The notes under the pieces were generated by a model. It was not told where the DNA came from, made no database searches, and worked only from the letters and a program-made list of their open reading frames with translations. DNA of 64,000 bases from Megachile rotundata (lineage: Eukaryota > Arthropoda > Insecta > Hymenoptera > Megachilidae): NCBI RefSeq assembly GCF_050947335.1, contig NC_134988.1, forward strand, positions 4,898,001-4,962,000, in the 5' to 3' direction. Positions 23,976 through 37,284 of the stretch are shown piece by piece; the stretch's first letter is position 1, and every line of letters starts with the position of its first letter. The translations under genes and the position numbers were made by a program.

Positions 23976-24915
23976 TAACAAGGAAGGGCACGCAAGTGTC
24001 CCCCTCCGATTTTGATGAAACTTCGTAGGTTTGTTAAGCAGGCAAAAATAACGGACACGTATTTTTTTTTAACGGCTGAGACGCGGGTTTAAGGAGTGAA
24101 ACGAGCCCTTAAAGTTTCGACCCCTTTTGGCTATCTCGAAAACCATACGAGATACATTAAAACTCCTAATAGAAAAGTTGTATGGTTTCTTACGTACAAT
24201 AACAGGATGTTAACGAATTTTGCAAAATACAATTTGTTTATAACAAAAAAATTTTTCATAATCTTATTTTACAATTTATTCAAATTTGTATAATGACAAG
24301 AAGTGTAGAGAATTTTATTACAAATCCATTGGTATATATATATACGATATTGCCTCCTACAATTCCTCAGATTTTTATTATAAACATTACGCGTGCACGC
24401 TCGCGACGCGCCGTACGATACTAAATCGGATCATATCGGACGATATTACACTACCAGCCAACGTCATTTTTAAGCATAAATAAAAAACAATTATATTTGC
24501 GTTATACATAACTGTTAATTTTATTAAATTTGTATTACAAAACATTTATTGTTAAAGTAGATAGGTATTTTATGTATATGTCAGTTTTAAAGGTAACGAA
24601 TAGTTTGATTCAAATTTTTATTAATAGTTTGATGAAAAATTTTTTTGTTATAAACAAATTGTATTTTGCAAAATCCGTTAACATCCTGTTATTATACGCA
24701 AGAAACTATACAACTTTCCTATTAGAAGTTTTAATGTATCTCGTATGGTTTTCGAGATAGCCAAAAGGGGTCGAAACTTTAAGGGCTCGTTTCACCCCTT
24801 AAACCCGCGTCTCAGCCGATAAAAAAAAATACGTGTCCGTTATTTTTGCCTGCTTAACAAACCTACGAAGTTTCATCAAAATCGGAGGGAGACACTTGCG
24901 TGCCTTTCCTTGTAA
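23976..24915. mobile_element. Foldback (long inverted repeat) DNA element
   Basis: Two arms of about 285 bp are inverted complements: left about 23976-24261, right about 24632-24915. The outer ends read TAACAAGGAAGGGCACGCAA and its near-complement. Shared inner landmarks include cgagatagccaaaagggg, ggggtgaaacgagccct-like text, and aaattgtattttgcaaaat. Arms differ by only a few substitutions. The spacer of about 370 bp is AT-rich and has no transposase. I see no clear target duplication, so the superfamily is undetermined. Frames within the arms are shadows. Confidence 0.9.
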
Positions 24916-27591
24916 GTATAACCATAATCTTTTGCGTATAACATTTATTTTATATTATATATTCAAACATTATTTTATATTTATTTTACAATTTAATATT
25001 GATTACATTGTAATATACCTAAAAGTACATTATTAAAACGGAAGTGAATACATTTTATTTAAGAAATCATTCTACACTTTAATCATTAAATTTGCATAAA
25101 GACATATTTTTCTTTACTTCTTATTTAATAATTACATATAAACCGTGAGGATGTTTATTTAATTTTTAATTTTGTAATTAATAGATCTACCACCTGTAAA
25201 ACGAATCATAAACGTAGATATACTAGAACCTTCTAGAGGTCACTCGAGAGGGTGACCTTGACACATACACAACGTCAAGGTTATTGCAGATCTCTTAAAG
25301 CAATGTTACCCTTTGCTCTAAAACATTTAAAAACTTGAGACAGTAAAAAATTACTTAAAGAATTACATAAATTTTCAATGAATTATATTAACGTATGAAT
25401 ACCTCCATTTTAATACCAAATATACATAAAATATAAGAAAAATGTTAAATCTCAGAAGACCACGAAAACCAGATTATTTTAATCTAGTTATTTACTTTGA
25501 AATTTCTTATACAATTATATAATACATTACGCATTTATAATACACATAATACCAGTATAAATATTGACCTAACCTAACCTGCAATAATCAGTTATTTCAA
25601 AGACTATTTTATTACAAATTAGAATAAAAATATTTAAATATATATTGAAACATACTTACAACAGACCTAATAATCCCAGATCCATGATACAATTAACAAA
25701 TTTTAATGGTCGCTGAATTTCTAAAAGAGTAAAGATTACATTTTGTTCTTTTCGTTGCAATTTTACTCTTTCAAAATTGTAATGTGTCCCAGTTGCTTGG
25801 GACACCCTGTATAGTTTTCCAGGGCTCGCGACGATTTCCCGCCACTGAGGGCGGCAATTCCCTGAGGCGATTCTTGGTTGTTCGTCGTCTTATTCTACTC
25901 ACTGGAGACGGGAGCAAAACGCGAACTGGGTCAGGGCAGCGCACCAAATGGTTGGATCAATTTTATTTTAAATTTATCAAGTCCGCTTCGGCTCCATGGA
26001 CACGTGTGATCAGCTCAGATTTGCAGACGGTGCATACCGATTAAAATGGCACCTTGACTGTGTAAAATACTTCGTTTATTCTTATTTCTTACGTAAACAA
26101 ACAATCCATCATTATTCGTAACATCTTTTGGTATTTTTGCATAATTCTGTATAAAACACGTGTATATAAAAAGTATTGAAAATGTTATATAGGTCAGAGA
26201 TATCCAAAGTCTCGACACACTGGTGGAGCTAATTTTGTATGAACTGCATTAAACATTAAAATTTAATAGCGGTAATGGAAAACTTATCTTTACCGAGAAA
26301 TCGGTAAAGAGAAATGTGTACATATAAAGTAACACTTGAGACTAAAATTCTGGGACTTTATTATTTCAGACTTTTAATTTTTGAAACTTTGGATTTTTCA
26401 AAAATAGAAACTTAAAAATTTTTGAATCACTGGACTTTGATAGAGTACTACAAAATGCATTATAAGAGACTATTAATGAAACATCACCCTTTTAGAAAGT
26501 GGATCTGAGCTCATAGGTTTGAGAAGCTTTGATAGTTTATAGAAATAAAGTGAATCTGAACATAAAGATCAATGTAACAATTATGTAACTGCAGCAATTG
26601 ATTCTCCTTAATAAAGCTCAACTAAAAGTACTGTTTCACCGCTATATTAAACCGATTTGTAAAAGGAAATCGTGTAATTATATCACACTCAGGACAAGGC
26701 CTGATGTCCTTCTTTTTTTTATCTAAGAAACATTGTAGTTTTCAAACAAATTGTTGATATAACCTTTTTTTTCATTTTAAGTCATCCTTGCTAAACACAT
26801 TCCTTATTTTGTAACAATAATAATAATTAATATTTGTAACAATTGTAACAATAAGTTTTGTAACAATTAATATAATGAAAAATGCTAGAAATAATTATAT
26901 GAAGTTATTGCCTTTTTAATTGACTCAAATGTTACCATATTTCTATATAGATAAAATAATTATTTTCTTGCTTTTATTTCTTATTATGTAAAAGAAGGAC
27001 ATAAGTATAAATAAAACAAAATAACAGGTAGAGAACCACTGAAACCGTGTGAGTCAGACAGAGTAAGGTCCAGTATAAGGCCCTGGGGTGATTCGCCTAG
27101 ACGGCCATGACCATATTACAGGCCAGAGGCCCCCAGTTCTAACCAGTAAACTTACTTCCAGTAACAATTGGCGAAATCATTACCGGCAATTCGCTTACCA
27201 TAATAAAAGGTAAAAGTTACATACATCCCTGTTTATGTATTTACACTTTCCTGTGGCTATGATATCATATTATTAAAATATTTCTTACAACAAACATACT
27301 TTTGCTGCGTATTTTAATTATTAAAAATAATACTTGCATTTTAAAAACTTAACCGCATATTCTTTCGAATAAAAATGTATACAGGTGTATTTAAGAATAT
27401 AAACTTTCGTATTCTAGATTATTTTTATCATTTTTTATTAATTTATAAAAATTAAACTATTGTTATTTTATGTACAAGGTATACATATTTTATAATACAT
27501 TCGAGAAATTCATATATTTTGTACATATGTTTATTTACATATGCAGACTTACAATCCACTTACATTTACAACGAAACGTACAAATTTACCG
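24916..27591. other. Intergenic, CNOT10 3' flank
   Basis: No gene supported. At 25783-25812 gtgtcccagttgcttgggacac followed by cctgtata forms a hairpin typical of mariner-like termini. The next 240 bp (to about 26050) are GC-rich and carry an 86-aa frame starting at a non-ATG codon, without domains. Another mixed-composition patch lies at 27030-27190. The CNOT10 3' UTR occupies the right edge. Confidence 0.4.
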
Positions 27592-30500
27592 TCAGCGATA
27601 CTGCGGACAGTGTTGTTTTATTATTGATCTCGAAATGTCTGCATGACCTATTGCACATAAAAAACAAAATCATTTTTATATAATATTCTTTGGACACTAT
27701 TATTTATAAACAAAAATATTATCAATTACCTAATTGCAGTTCTATGTATAAAGCTAACATTATTACATGTATGGGAACATCACAATCTGGTCCTTTAGAC
27801 ATCCAAACCTGAGAAAATAAATGTTATTAAAACTGTTTATTCGTTTCTGATATTTGCAGAAAAATTACAAGTTTGCCGATTACCTGTTTTAGGGTTTCTC
27901 CAGATTTATCGAGTTCGCCGCGAATTGCATAAGCTACAGCTAGGTTATAACGCAATACAGCGATTCCTGTAGGAACGGTCGTCGGATACCACACTGTAAA
28001 GTATAAATGACAGTCGTTAAATAATAATCAATACCCCTACACTAGCATTTTAAAAATAATTCTTACTTTTTATGGGTTTTGATACAACCTCATCACCCTT
28101 GTCTTTATCTTTATCTTGCGTCTCGGGAAAAGGTACAAAAGTATTCAAATCTTGAATATTTTCTGGTTTTAGGTATTCAATTGCTTCGCTAATTTTGTCC
28201 ATAAATATCAAACTTTCTGCTGCATAAAGATTTCCAAGCATTCTATATGCACCAGGTAATTTATTAATATTTAGCAATGATTTAGCATGCTCAAGTGCAA
28301 TGACATAATCACCAAGGCATAAACAAACATAAGCACTTGCAGCCAAGACACTAATTTTTAAATTTAATGCTTCAACAGCTGTAGCTTGTGACATTAAAGT
28401 TGAATGTTGAGGACCTGAAACATTTTGTTCTTAATTACTAAATGTGGTAATGTTGCATACTTGTATTTTGTAAGTGCAAATATTTAATACCTAAATTATG
28501 ACCAGCCGTTAATGATAAAGGTACCGCCTGCGAGTTAGTAATTGTTGTCATTGGTACATTAAGTTCATTGTTATTTGGTAATAAAAATAATGCATTCTTT
28601 AGACACAAAGATGCAAATTCTAAAGTTAATTGTGGAATAGCAGAAGGGAAACCTTCTGGATGATATTTTACATCTTTCGAAAGAGAAGAAGCTAAAATAA
28701 TTTTTCTATAAATTCCAGAACCAACAATTTTTTGTACCAAATCTTTTCTTCGTTTCGGAATATTAAAATCAACCTCATTGGTCTGAAAATGATACGAAAA
28801 CTGTTTACTTTGTAATACGTAGATAAAATACAAATACAAAATGCACGTACAGGTTTATGACAATAAATACAGCATTCTGCAACCCTTAACCACAGTTTTG
28901 GATTATTATGGAGTTTTTGTGCAGCTTCCATGAAACAATCAAATGCGACTGAAGCCTGACCCGCGTGTAATAATGAAACACCTAAACTGTACATTAACTC
29001 ATAGTGTCGGCTCGCACCAAGCGTATACAGTGGTTGTGTAGATAGAGGATCTAAATGGAAATGATCTCTTCAAACTTTTGATATTCTAAATATTAAACTA
29101 TAAAAGAATGAGTAGTTTTAAGAATTACCACTATCTTTCATCTGCACACTTTCTAGTGCGCACTCGTTTTCATGTAAAGCCTTTCGTAAGTAAAAACAAG
29201 CTAAGTTTGGTTTACCCATAGCAAGATGCAAACAAGCCATGTTATTATAATACAAAACAGCAGAAGACTCTCCACAATTTCTAAACACAATATAAAAGTA
29301 ACAGAGATGCATTTATTATAATTTATTTAAAATCTTAGTATGTTATTGTATTTAAACAAACAGTGTCTGCAATACCTGCATATACTTTAAAAAGAAGAGA
29401 TATTATTCTTATATGACAATTTTGCTATTTAACCCTTCTAATTTTACTATTTTAAGATTCTACTATTATATTACTTTATTAATCGTTAACAAGTCCTAGA
29501 ATTCATTTATGTAAATAGAATAGTAAAATAATAAAATAATAAAACAGTAGAATAGCAGTATAGAACTACAATAAAGTAATAAAACAATAAAATGTTCAAA
29601 TAAGGATCCATTTATCCTCTTAGAAAAATATGTACATACACACACACACACAGTTTGTCTAAATATATATAAAGATATAACATACTTGAAATCCAAGTTT
29701 TCCGATGTTACAGAGTTTAACAATTTGATAGCTTTTTTGTAATTTCCTCTTAAATATTCAAGATTAGCTTTTAAAAAAACAGTGGATATATTCTGTAAAT
29801 AAAAAAAAATATAAGTAATAAGATATGGCCAAATAAGTTTAAAAAGAATGGATAAAATATAAAAATATTATCTTACTGCAGGTGTACCCAAAGAAACTAA
29901 AGTTTTCCATTCCCTCTTACATAATTTCAATTGATGCATCATAAGATATATTCTAGCTTTACATTTTAACAGTTTTATTTTAAATGCATCTACAGCTGTA
30001 TCAACTTCTTTTTTCTGCTCTTTTTGTTCTTTTATAGATTTTATTATGCCTTCCTTATCAACAGGTGCAATTTTCGAGTTGTCTGTAGATATAAGTTGAC
30101 TTTCTATGTAATTAATTAAGGACAAAGCTGCATCAGGTTGTTTTATAGCTATATGCAGCTCTATAAGAAGGAGGCATACTTTGTGCGCTAATGATTCTTC
30201 TAGAAAAATAAAATAATGTAAGTACATTAAATATGATTAATTTGATCTTTCATAAAGTTCATTATACAATAGATGTTTTATAATTTTACATACCCATAGG
30301 TTCTATAAAAGCAAATAGTCTATTCATAATTTGAAGTGCCGAATTATATTGTTTCGTATGAAATAGCAAAACTGCTTGATTATATCGCATAACACATTTC
30401 TCAATATCATCTATTGTTTCCGTTGAATCTGTTGTAGACATTTGTCCACATATTGCGTTCAAACTCTTTCTTAATAACTCTGTCTTTTTCAAGTCATTTT

Positions 30501-30702
30501 TATAACACTCTACTATAACTTTATTATGCATTACTTTAAGATCTTTTGGTCTTAGGGTTTCTAGTTTATTCAAGTAAGATAAACAACTAGCATATGATCC
30601 TTTCTGAAATTCATATAGCGCATTTTGAGCTAATTCACGTTCTTGTTCTGTTATGACCACAGGCCCAATATCTTTATTTTGTACTTCAGATGTCTCAGCC
30701 AT
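27592..30702 (-). CDS. CNOT10: CCR4-NOT complex subunit 10
   Basis: CNOT10 is a TPR scaffold subunit of the CCR4-NOT deadenylase, pairing with CNOT11 on the N-terminal part of CNOT1 (family knowledge). Ten exons were spliced: 30294-30702, 29877-30199, 29686-29792, 29129-29280, 28851-29050, 28491-28782, 28067-28414, 27884-27993, 27730-27808 and 27592-27647. All phases agree and give 691 aa, slightly shorter than vertebrate CNOT10. Landmarks are ALYEFQKGSYASCLSYLNKL near the N-terminus, LYYNNMACLHLAMGKPNLAC (a TPR block), YSLGVSLLHAGQASVAFDCF and WLRVAECCIYCHKP. A second TPR cluster (YVCLCLGDYVIALEHAKSLL, LRYNLAVAYAIRGELDKSGE) precedes the C-terminus. Charged linkers lie at EQKEQKKEVD and KDKDKDKGDE. 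All introns are GT-AG. The start is the only upstream ATG of the conserved block. Confidence 0.95.
29630..29655. repeat. CA dinucleotide repeat in a CNOT10 intron
   Basis: A short (AC)n run of roughly 8-9 units within the intron between CNOT10 exons 3 and 4. Its reverse complement yields VCVCVC in a shadow frame. Confidence 0.85.
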
Positions 30703-32778
30703 TTTTATTCGTTAAACAATAATATCTATCATGTCATCACACCTTATCTAGATTCTACAATGTTTTCTCACAACAATTTAATATTTAACTATTTTTTAAA
30801 ACTTCACATTTGACATTTATAGAGGTTATATCAACGTTAAGCCAGTACAAACAAATATTTGTTTCAAAGAAAATTGAAATATAAAAACAGTATTAAGTTA
30901 TTATTAATTCAAAATTTCTTATTCATTTAAAATACATTTAAGGCTAAAAGATTGGGCTTTTATATTTCTTATTCTTTTGCCAAACATCGCGACAAGTTAA
31001 AATTATACTCTCCTCATAAGAGAATATATTTATTGGAGGTCGGAGAACAAGTTTTCGATTCCTTTGCGCATGTTACCTACGATTGGTCCGAACAAGTTTC
31101 GTGACCAAGAGCAACGAGCATGCGTACTTTCATGACACTAAATACATATATCCAGTGATTTTTTAATTTTATATACTTTTTGTACATATTCAGGTAAATC
31201 TTCAGATTTAGAATTTCAAGATTTGGGAATTTAAGAATTAAAAATTTAGGCATTTAAGAATTTAAAAATCTGAAATGTTGAAAATTTAGAAATTTGGAAG
31301 TTTTGAATCCAGAAAATTCTGTTCATATTTTTATCCACCGCATATATAGGGTACGGTGTGAAAAGCTTATAGTAACGGAACAATACTAATTGGTGGAGAG
31401 GTCTATTGAAATTAGCTGTATTACGTGAATTAAAATCGTATGAGATACATTTATTTTATACAGGATACTTCATAATATGTGGAATCTATTTCAAAAATGA
31501 ACGGAGAACATAGAACCAATAAACATAAACATATCTTATTTAACATTCAAAGTTATCGCCATTTTTGTATTTTCATCATTTTCATAGAGGATGTTAAAAA
31601 AATATATAATGCTTTGTGTTTTAATCTTTTATACATTTTCAGTGTTCAATTCTCTTGCTAGAAATACTTCATAATTCCCTTACTTGCTATGTATTGAAAG
31701 TACATAATAAAATAAATAAAAATGAGTATTATTCAATGTTTACAACATATATGTACAACATACATGTAAATTCAAAAGTGAATATTAAATACTAATAAAT
31801 TTTGGTGTTAGAAATGTTAATCATGCAGAACAAATTTTGGATCATATTATAGAAAACAATACTTATATACTATACATAGTATACATATAAGTAATAAATT
31901 AACTGTATATAATTAATGTAAAATTATACAAAAAAATAATATATATTAGTAAATCTTATTATAATTAATTAAAAATACTGGTTTATCTGTATATTTAGGT
32001 CATCCAAAATATTTTTTAAAGGTATTATACACATGAAAATGAAGGCATTGAATATTTTTCAATTCTATTTTATTTCTAAAAATGTTGTTTTGTACATCAC
32101 TCATGTCCCCTTATAAGTCTTTATATCATAATACATAATCTTACAAATCCTTAAATAATAGATAACGATAAAAATAATTTAATAATATACTTTTTATCCT
32201 GTTACTGGTAGTGAGCTAAATAAATATTTAATAACAATGATTATAAAGGTCTTTTTCTTACTTTCTGAATGCACTAAAACTATTCACCTTAAAATACGTG
32301 GTATCATTATCGACAAAGTTTTACATTAACCCTCGGAGTATGGCCTATTGTAGCCGGTTCCCAGAGACCCAGTTACCAAAACACGAGGGTTAATAAAATT
32401 ACACAAAATGTATATTATTATTCATAAGATGTACATCAAAAATTTTTTATTGATTTTGCAGAATTAGGTATACTAATGTTAATAAATTTAAATAAAATTT
32501 TATAAACATCCATAATCTTATACAATCAACATTTGAATATTATACATCAATTATTAAATTTTTCATATATAGCATCAAAAAAAAATGTTAATAAAATTTG
32601 ACTAAAATAATATGTTAAGTAAAATTTGATGCCAATTGATAACTTGTTTCTTTGATTTCTTGTTTTATACTTATTTTTTACGCAAATATAAAATTAATAA
32701 TATCTAATTATGTATCAATACATTTTGTAATAATTAATTGGAACAAAGGTTTTTATTTTGGCGTATCTTAAACTTTTT
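30703..32778. other. Intergenic between CNOT10 and FKBP8
   Basis: It contains the CNOT10 promoter side and the FKBP8 3' UTR side. A block at about 31066-31125 (gcgcatgtta, attggtccg, aagagcaacg, gcatgcgt) resembles one near 3548-3615. A diverged octamer repeat lies at about 31195-31320. The 60-aa frame at 31479-31661 has no domain and low-complexity composition. Confidence 0.4.
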
Positions 32779-34182
32779 TCATGAAACAAATCTATATAAA
32801 AGTATACCTATTGTTGCTACAGTTGCTCCTCCAATTAAACTCCATGTAACTTTTGACGAAGTCTTAATTTCATTTTTCCTTTTTGCATCTTTTGATGAAA
32901 TATTATTATTTTTTTCGTGTGTACCCAACATTTTACGGTACAGATTTTTCTCGTGTTGGGCATCTTTAGCATTTTTTTCTTTCAAAATAGCTAGTTCTGT
33001 CTGAATAGCCTTTGTTTCTGGTTCTAATCTTGCCGCTTGAAGCAATGTTTGATATGCTAATGTATGTTCTCCTTTATAATGTAAAATTTTTCCTATAAAA
33101 ATAAGATGCATTTAATATACAAAGTCTATTATTTTAAGATCTTATTAGTAACTTTACCTTTTCTAAATAATGCTTTTACATTCTGTGGTTGACAACTCAA
33201 AACACTTTCTACACTTTTTAAAGCAGCATCATAAGCTTGTGTTTTCATTTGTGCAGCTGCTAAATTATTATATACTTTCATACGGTCTTCTAATAGAGCT
33301 TGCAATTCTGCATCAGTAGTGGAATCTTCAATTTCATTTTGATAGGAGCTACGACTTTCTGTTGGTAATAAGAATTCTAGTGCTCTTCGGTAACACTGAA
33401 TTGCAAGTGTTGGTTCATTACGAGTAAACCACCAATTTCCTCGTTCTCGCTTTTTATTACTTTTAAAAAAGTATTAACATGCATTAACCATATTTTTAAA
33501 AATTAGTAACATGTTTATTATTAGTTACCCTATTTCTTTTCTCTGATTGATGCCTAGAGTTTCTATTTCTTCTTCTATCTCAACAGATTTCAGTTCAACT
33601 GTATATAAAATAGTAGCATCTGATGGAATGTTTGGTTCCTTTCCAAGCTTGCCGTAAGCAAATCTAGGGTTAACTTCAATTTCTGCAACTTCATCTGTAT
33701 CCATCAATGCTATTGCCAGATCTAACCCCTATAATCATAGCAGATATCATGAAAATTATTATTTCACTTTTCTTCAGTACTAAAATTCTGTTTTTTCCAA
33801 TAAAATGTATTTAATATAATTTGTAAGACATGAAGAGAAGCTTGAAAAACTTTTTTATCTTAATATGCAATACCTGAATCACTTCAACATCACCTAATTG
33901 AATTTTCAGCTCTTCGTACTCTTCAACTATTGTACCGTCTTGCAACTTTCCAATGATTTTTAAGGTACAAATGTCAGATGTATTTGGTCGTGTTCCATTT
34001 TTACCCTTCCTTATAACTTTTTTTCGTAGCTGTCCATTTCCTAAAATATCCATCCATTCTTCAATCGGCTGTTCATTTAAAGCTGCTTTGGTCATTGGAT
34101 CTTGTGGATCTATATCGAAATTCAACTCCTCTTTAATAAAATCAGCTTGACTTGTCTGCGATTGGACAGGTCCATCTTCCAT
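32779..34182 (-). CDS. FKBP8: FKBP8-like membrane-anchored immunophilin
   Basis: FKBP8 (FKBP38) is a tail-anchored FK506-binding-family co-chaperone of mitochondrial and ER membranes that binds Hsp90 through TPRs (family knowledge). Exons are 33874-34182, 33529-33728, 33158-33459 and 32779-33092, phase-consistent, 1125 nt and 374 aa (human is about 412). Domain order: an acidic N-terminus; an FKBP-type domain at about residues 50-155 (GTIVEEYEELKIQLGDVEVI, NPRFAYGKLGKEPNIPSDAT); TPRs at about 165-310 (NWWFTRNEPTLAIQCYRRAL, YNNLAAAQMKTQAYDAALKS). It ends in a transmembrane anchor (WSLIGGATVATIGILLYRF) followed by Val-Ser. The FKBP pocket looks divergent, as expected for FKBP8. The start chosen is the first ATG, just after a possible 5' UTR splice acceptor (TTTTGAAG). 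Confidence 0.94.
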
Positions 34183-36064
34183 CTTCAAAAGATTTCAATA
34201 AGTTATTAAGCTTCTTTTTAATACAATACAATGCTTAAATTACAATTTAAAATTAAATCACATTCATATATTAACATCATATTAAATTATTAAAAATATA
34301 GCTGTAAATAAATTAAAATGGTTAGAAATGTTTATTTGAAAATACCAAATATGTCATGTCTATTAAAAATAAGAATATTGTGTTAGTTATTATAAAAGAT
34401 ATTTAGCAAAAATTATGAAGTAATTGAAATAAAAAATTTTGTATTTTATCTGACATGAACTACACATGTAATGAATATGCAATAGACAGCAGAAAAATGC
34501 ACACTCATTTGATATATAACGAGAAAAATTTGAAGTAAAACTAAGTATAACTTAATGTTATTGTTTCTTCTTAAATTATAACATAAATGTACATTCAGCT
34601 CAAAAGAAAATGATTTTAATTGAAAAATGCATACCATGTTATTTTCAAACGTTTCCACAACCATTAAAAATGGCACGAAATAACACACACAGTATTTTCT
34701 ATTTATTGTGAAACACGCGATACTAGAGTACTTAGTTTGCCTTATTACTTGAAATAAGTGTTACTGTAATATCGAAAACAATCGATAATCGACTTCTTAT
34801 CGAATCTCTTGCAATTGATGGTTACGTAAATACGTTCATTTCATTCTTATCGAAACGTAAGTCCCATTTAATCGTTTGATTACACTGTAAAAAATTTATG
34901 ACCAAAGAAATATTTTTATTGTAATTATATATACGATTAAACTTGGATTAACCTTTACTTCAAATAAATTTTTCCAAAATGTGTAATAAAATTAAGTAAC
35001 AGAATAATGATTCTTAATATTCAGCGGTATGTTACCTCTACTTCAAATAATTTTTTTGGAACTACTTTTTTCATTGCAAATGAACTACGTTTATCAAACG
35101 TTTGTTACTAAATAAAATGAAATAATGATTAATTGTAATAGTTACATTATTGTACATAAGTTTTTTCTTTTAGTATAACATTTAAACATTTAAATATCTT
35201 AAATTATAAATAAAATTTGTACAATATTCGTTTTAATTATAACTACAATCTATAAAAATGATTAGATATGAATCAAAATTAAGATATAATCATGCGTGAA
35301 CGAAACAAATCTACGTATTTTATATTATAATGAAATAAACGTTCATCTTTAAAAATAAAATTTTTCAAAATATTTATAAAGATACGTTCAGATTCAGCGA
35401 GCGACTACTTATTTTTTTCCGCTTGGAGAAACTTAACACAAACAAGCCCGGTATTTGTTTATCGAATTTGCTTATCATCGCAACCAAAATGCTCGACATT
35501 TAAATAGTCAATATTTCAGGATTCTCAATATTTATTAAGAATATTGCATTGATAACATTTGAATATTGGCATTTATAAATTTGTAGATTTTGAAGTTTGG
35601 GAATTTGAAAATTTAGATCTGGTAATTTAGGTATTTGTAGATTCGGTAATTCAAAAATTTGGAATGGCGGAGATTTGACATGTGAAAATTTGATATAAAT
35701 TCGCTGCATTTTATTTCAGTTTAATAGGTTTAAAATCTATGTTTTTATAATCCAATGTGATTCACAACATTCAGCGGCATTCAATTTTTGTATAACTGTA
35801 TGATTGTTCGTTAATTGTTACAAAAACAAACTCAAATAAATGTTCTTGACTTTGTTATCTATTCTTGTTCATTTTGTTGAAACGCACCTTTACGCGTGCT
35901 ATTGAGAAATAAATACGACCAATCGTATAGTCCCACATTTCTAGCTTGTGCGCATGCGCAAGAGATCTAAGTTCCGGCTATGTTCCATTCTGACATAGCA
36001 CAGTGCAGTCGTTAAGGAGTCTTTGTGTAGTTGGTTTCAATTGAATTAAAATCGGTTTGTCACA
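34183..36064. other. Intergenic between divergent FKBP8 and PPIB-like genes
   Basis: The spacer is AT-rich. Diverged octamer repeats (gatttgaaa / gaatttgg) lie at about 35575-35700. Promoters of both divergent genes must be here, and the right end becomes GC-richer near 35930-36010. Short frames at 34446-34688 and 35500-35709 have no support. Confidence 0.4.
35949..35960. promoter_or_regulatory. NRF-1-like palindrome upstream of PPIB-like gene
   Basis: TGCGCATGCGCA is a perfect palindrome matching the NRF-1/ewg core. It lies 105 bp upstream of the cyclophilin ATG, a typical core-promoter distance in compact insect genes. A similar palindrome precedes LARP6. Function is inferred from the motif only. 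Confidence 0.55.
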
Positions 36065-37284
36065 ATGAAGTCGCTTTTGTTACTAAATTTTTTATTAATC
36101 ATTTATTGTTCAAGTAGTATCGCTGACGATAAAAAAGGTCCAAAAGTTACAGATAAGGTGAGTAAATGGTTTACGCCGGTATATAGCATTAACAGATGTA
36201 ATAAAAAAAAATTATTTTTTTCTTAAATACATCAAAGTAAAATTTAATAAAATTAATGTGAAGAGCGATTAAAAAATATATATTACGCTCGTACATAATT
36301 TTCTTTGTCTCTTTCACATAAAACGAGCAGTTTTTTAAAATAATTAAATAAAATTAATTAAATTTTAGAATTTATTTAAAATAAAAATAAATTATGAAGA
36401 ATAATTGAGACTTTATACATTTATCAAATTTTAAAGCAATGAATACATTTCGTTCATATAGGTATGGTTTGACATTAACATAGATGGGAAATATGAGGGT
36501 AGAGTTGAAATTGGTCTTTTTGGAAAAACGGTTCCAAAAACAGTTCAGAATTTCATCGAATTAGCCAAAAAACCTCAAGGTGAGGGATATAAAGGAAGCA
36601 AATTCCATAGAGTCATTCGGGAGTTCATGATTCAGGGAGGAGATTTTACAAAAGGAGATGGAACTGGAGGTTTGATTTTTATTTTGTTGTAGCTTTTGAT
36701 ATGAATCTTTTAAATTTTATTTCACATTAGTAACTAATAATTATATTAATAAAAACAGTGTAAGAATTTTTTTAACAAATTTTATGATTTATTATTATTG
36801 TAACATCATTATGCTATGGTGTTTCAAATATTATAAATGAATTAAATGTGGTTAAATTCTGAATTAATTGTTTTTTAAATTTTATTCTTTAGGACGTAGT
36901 ATTTATGGAGCTAGGTTTGAGGATGAGAACTTCAAATTGAAGCACTATGGTGCAGGATGGTTGTCCATGGCCAATGCTGGAAAGGACACTAATGGTTCTC
37001 AGTTCTTCATTACTGTAAAACAAACTCCATGGCTTGATGGTAGACATGTTGTCTTTGGCAAAGTAATTAAGGGAATGGTATGTTCTATCATCTATATATT
37101 TCATAAAATGTTTATCTTGAATTGTTATTATACATAGATAATTTTACAGAATGTAGTAAGAAAAATTGAGAGTGTAAACACTGATACTCGAGATAGACCA
37201 ACAAAAGATGTTGTAATTGCTGATTGTGGTGCAGAAGTTGTAACAGAACCTTTCAGCGTAACAAAAGAAGATGCAACTGATTAA
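36065..37284 (+). CDS. PPIB: Secretory-pathway cyclophilin (PPIB-like peptidyl-prolyl isomerase)
   Basis: Cyclophilin B-type enzymes catalyse proline cis-trans isomerisation during protein folding in the ER. Exons are 36065-36157, 36462-36669, 36893-37077 and 37150-37284, phase-consistent, 206 aa. The N-terminus is a signal peptide (MKSLLLLNFLLIIYCSSSIA). The cyclophilin domain runs from about residue 32 and includes catalytic-region motifs: FHRVIREFMIQGGDFTKGDG (active-site R, F, M, Q), MANAGKDTNGSQFFITV, and TPWLDGRHVVFGKV with the conserved Trp. The C-terminus (KEDATD) lacks KDEL, so retention would depend on partners as in other PPIB proteins. All introns are GT-AG. The ATG is preceded by CACA, a good insect start context. 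Confidence 0.95.

Noticed and set aside
24096..25036. Frames of 65-76 aa within and beside the foldback element
   Set aside because: Composed of arm and AT-rich spacer sequence, with no transposase motif.
27030..27190. Possible tRNA or small RNA in a GC-richer patch
   Set aside because: No cloverleaf, no B-box-like GGTTCGAATCC and no consistent stems seen.
31455..31675. Possible mariner-type MITE starting tacaggatacttcat
   Set aside because: The matching inverted end could not be found; the downstream aatacttcataat is in direct orientation.
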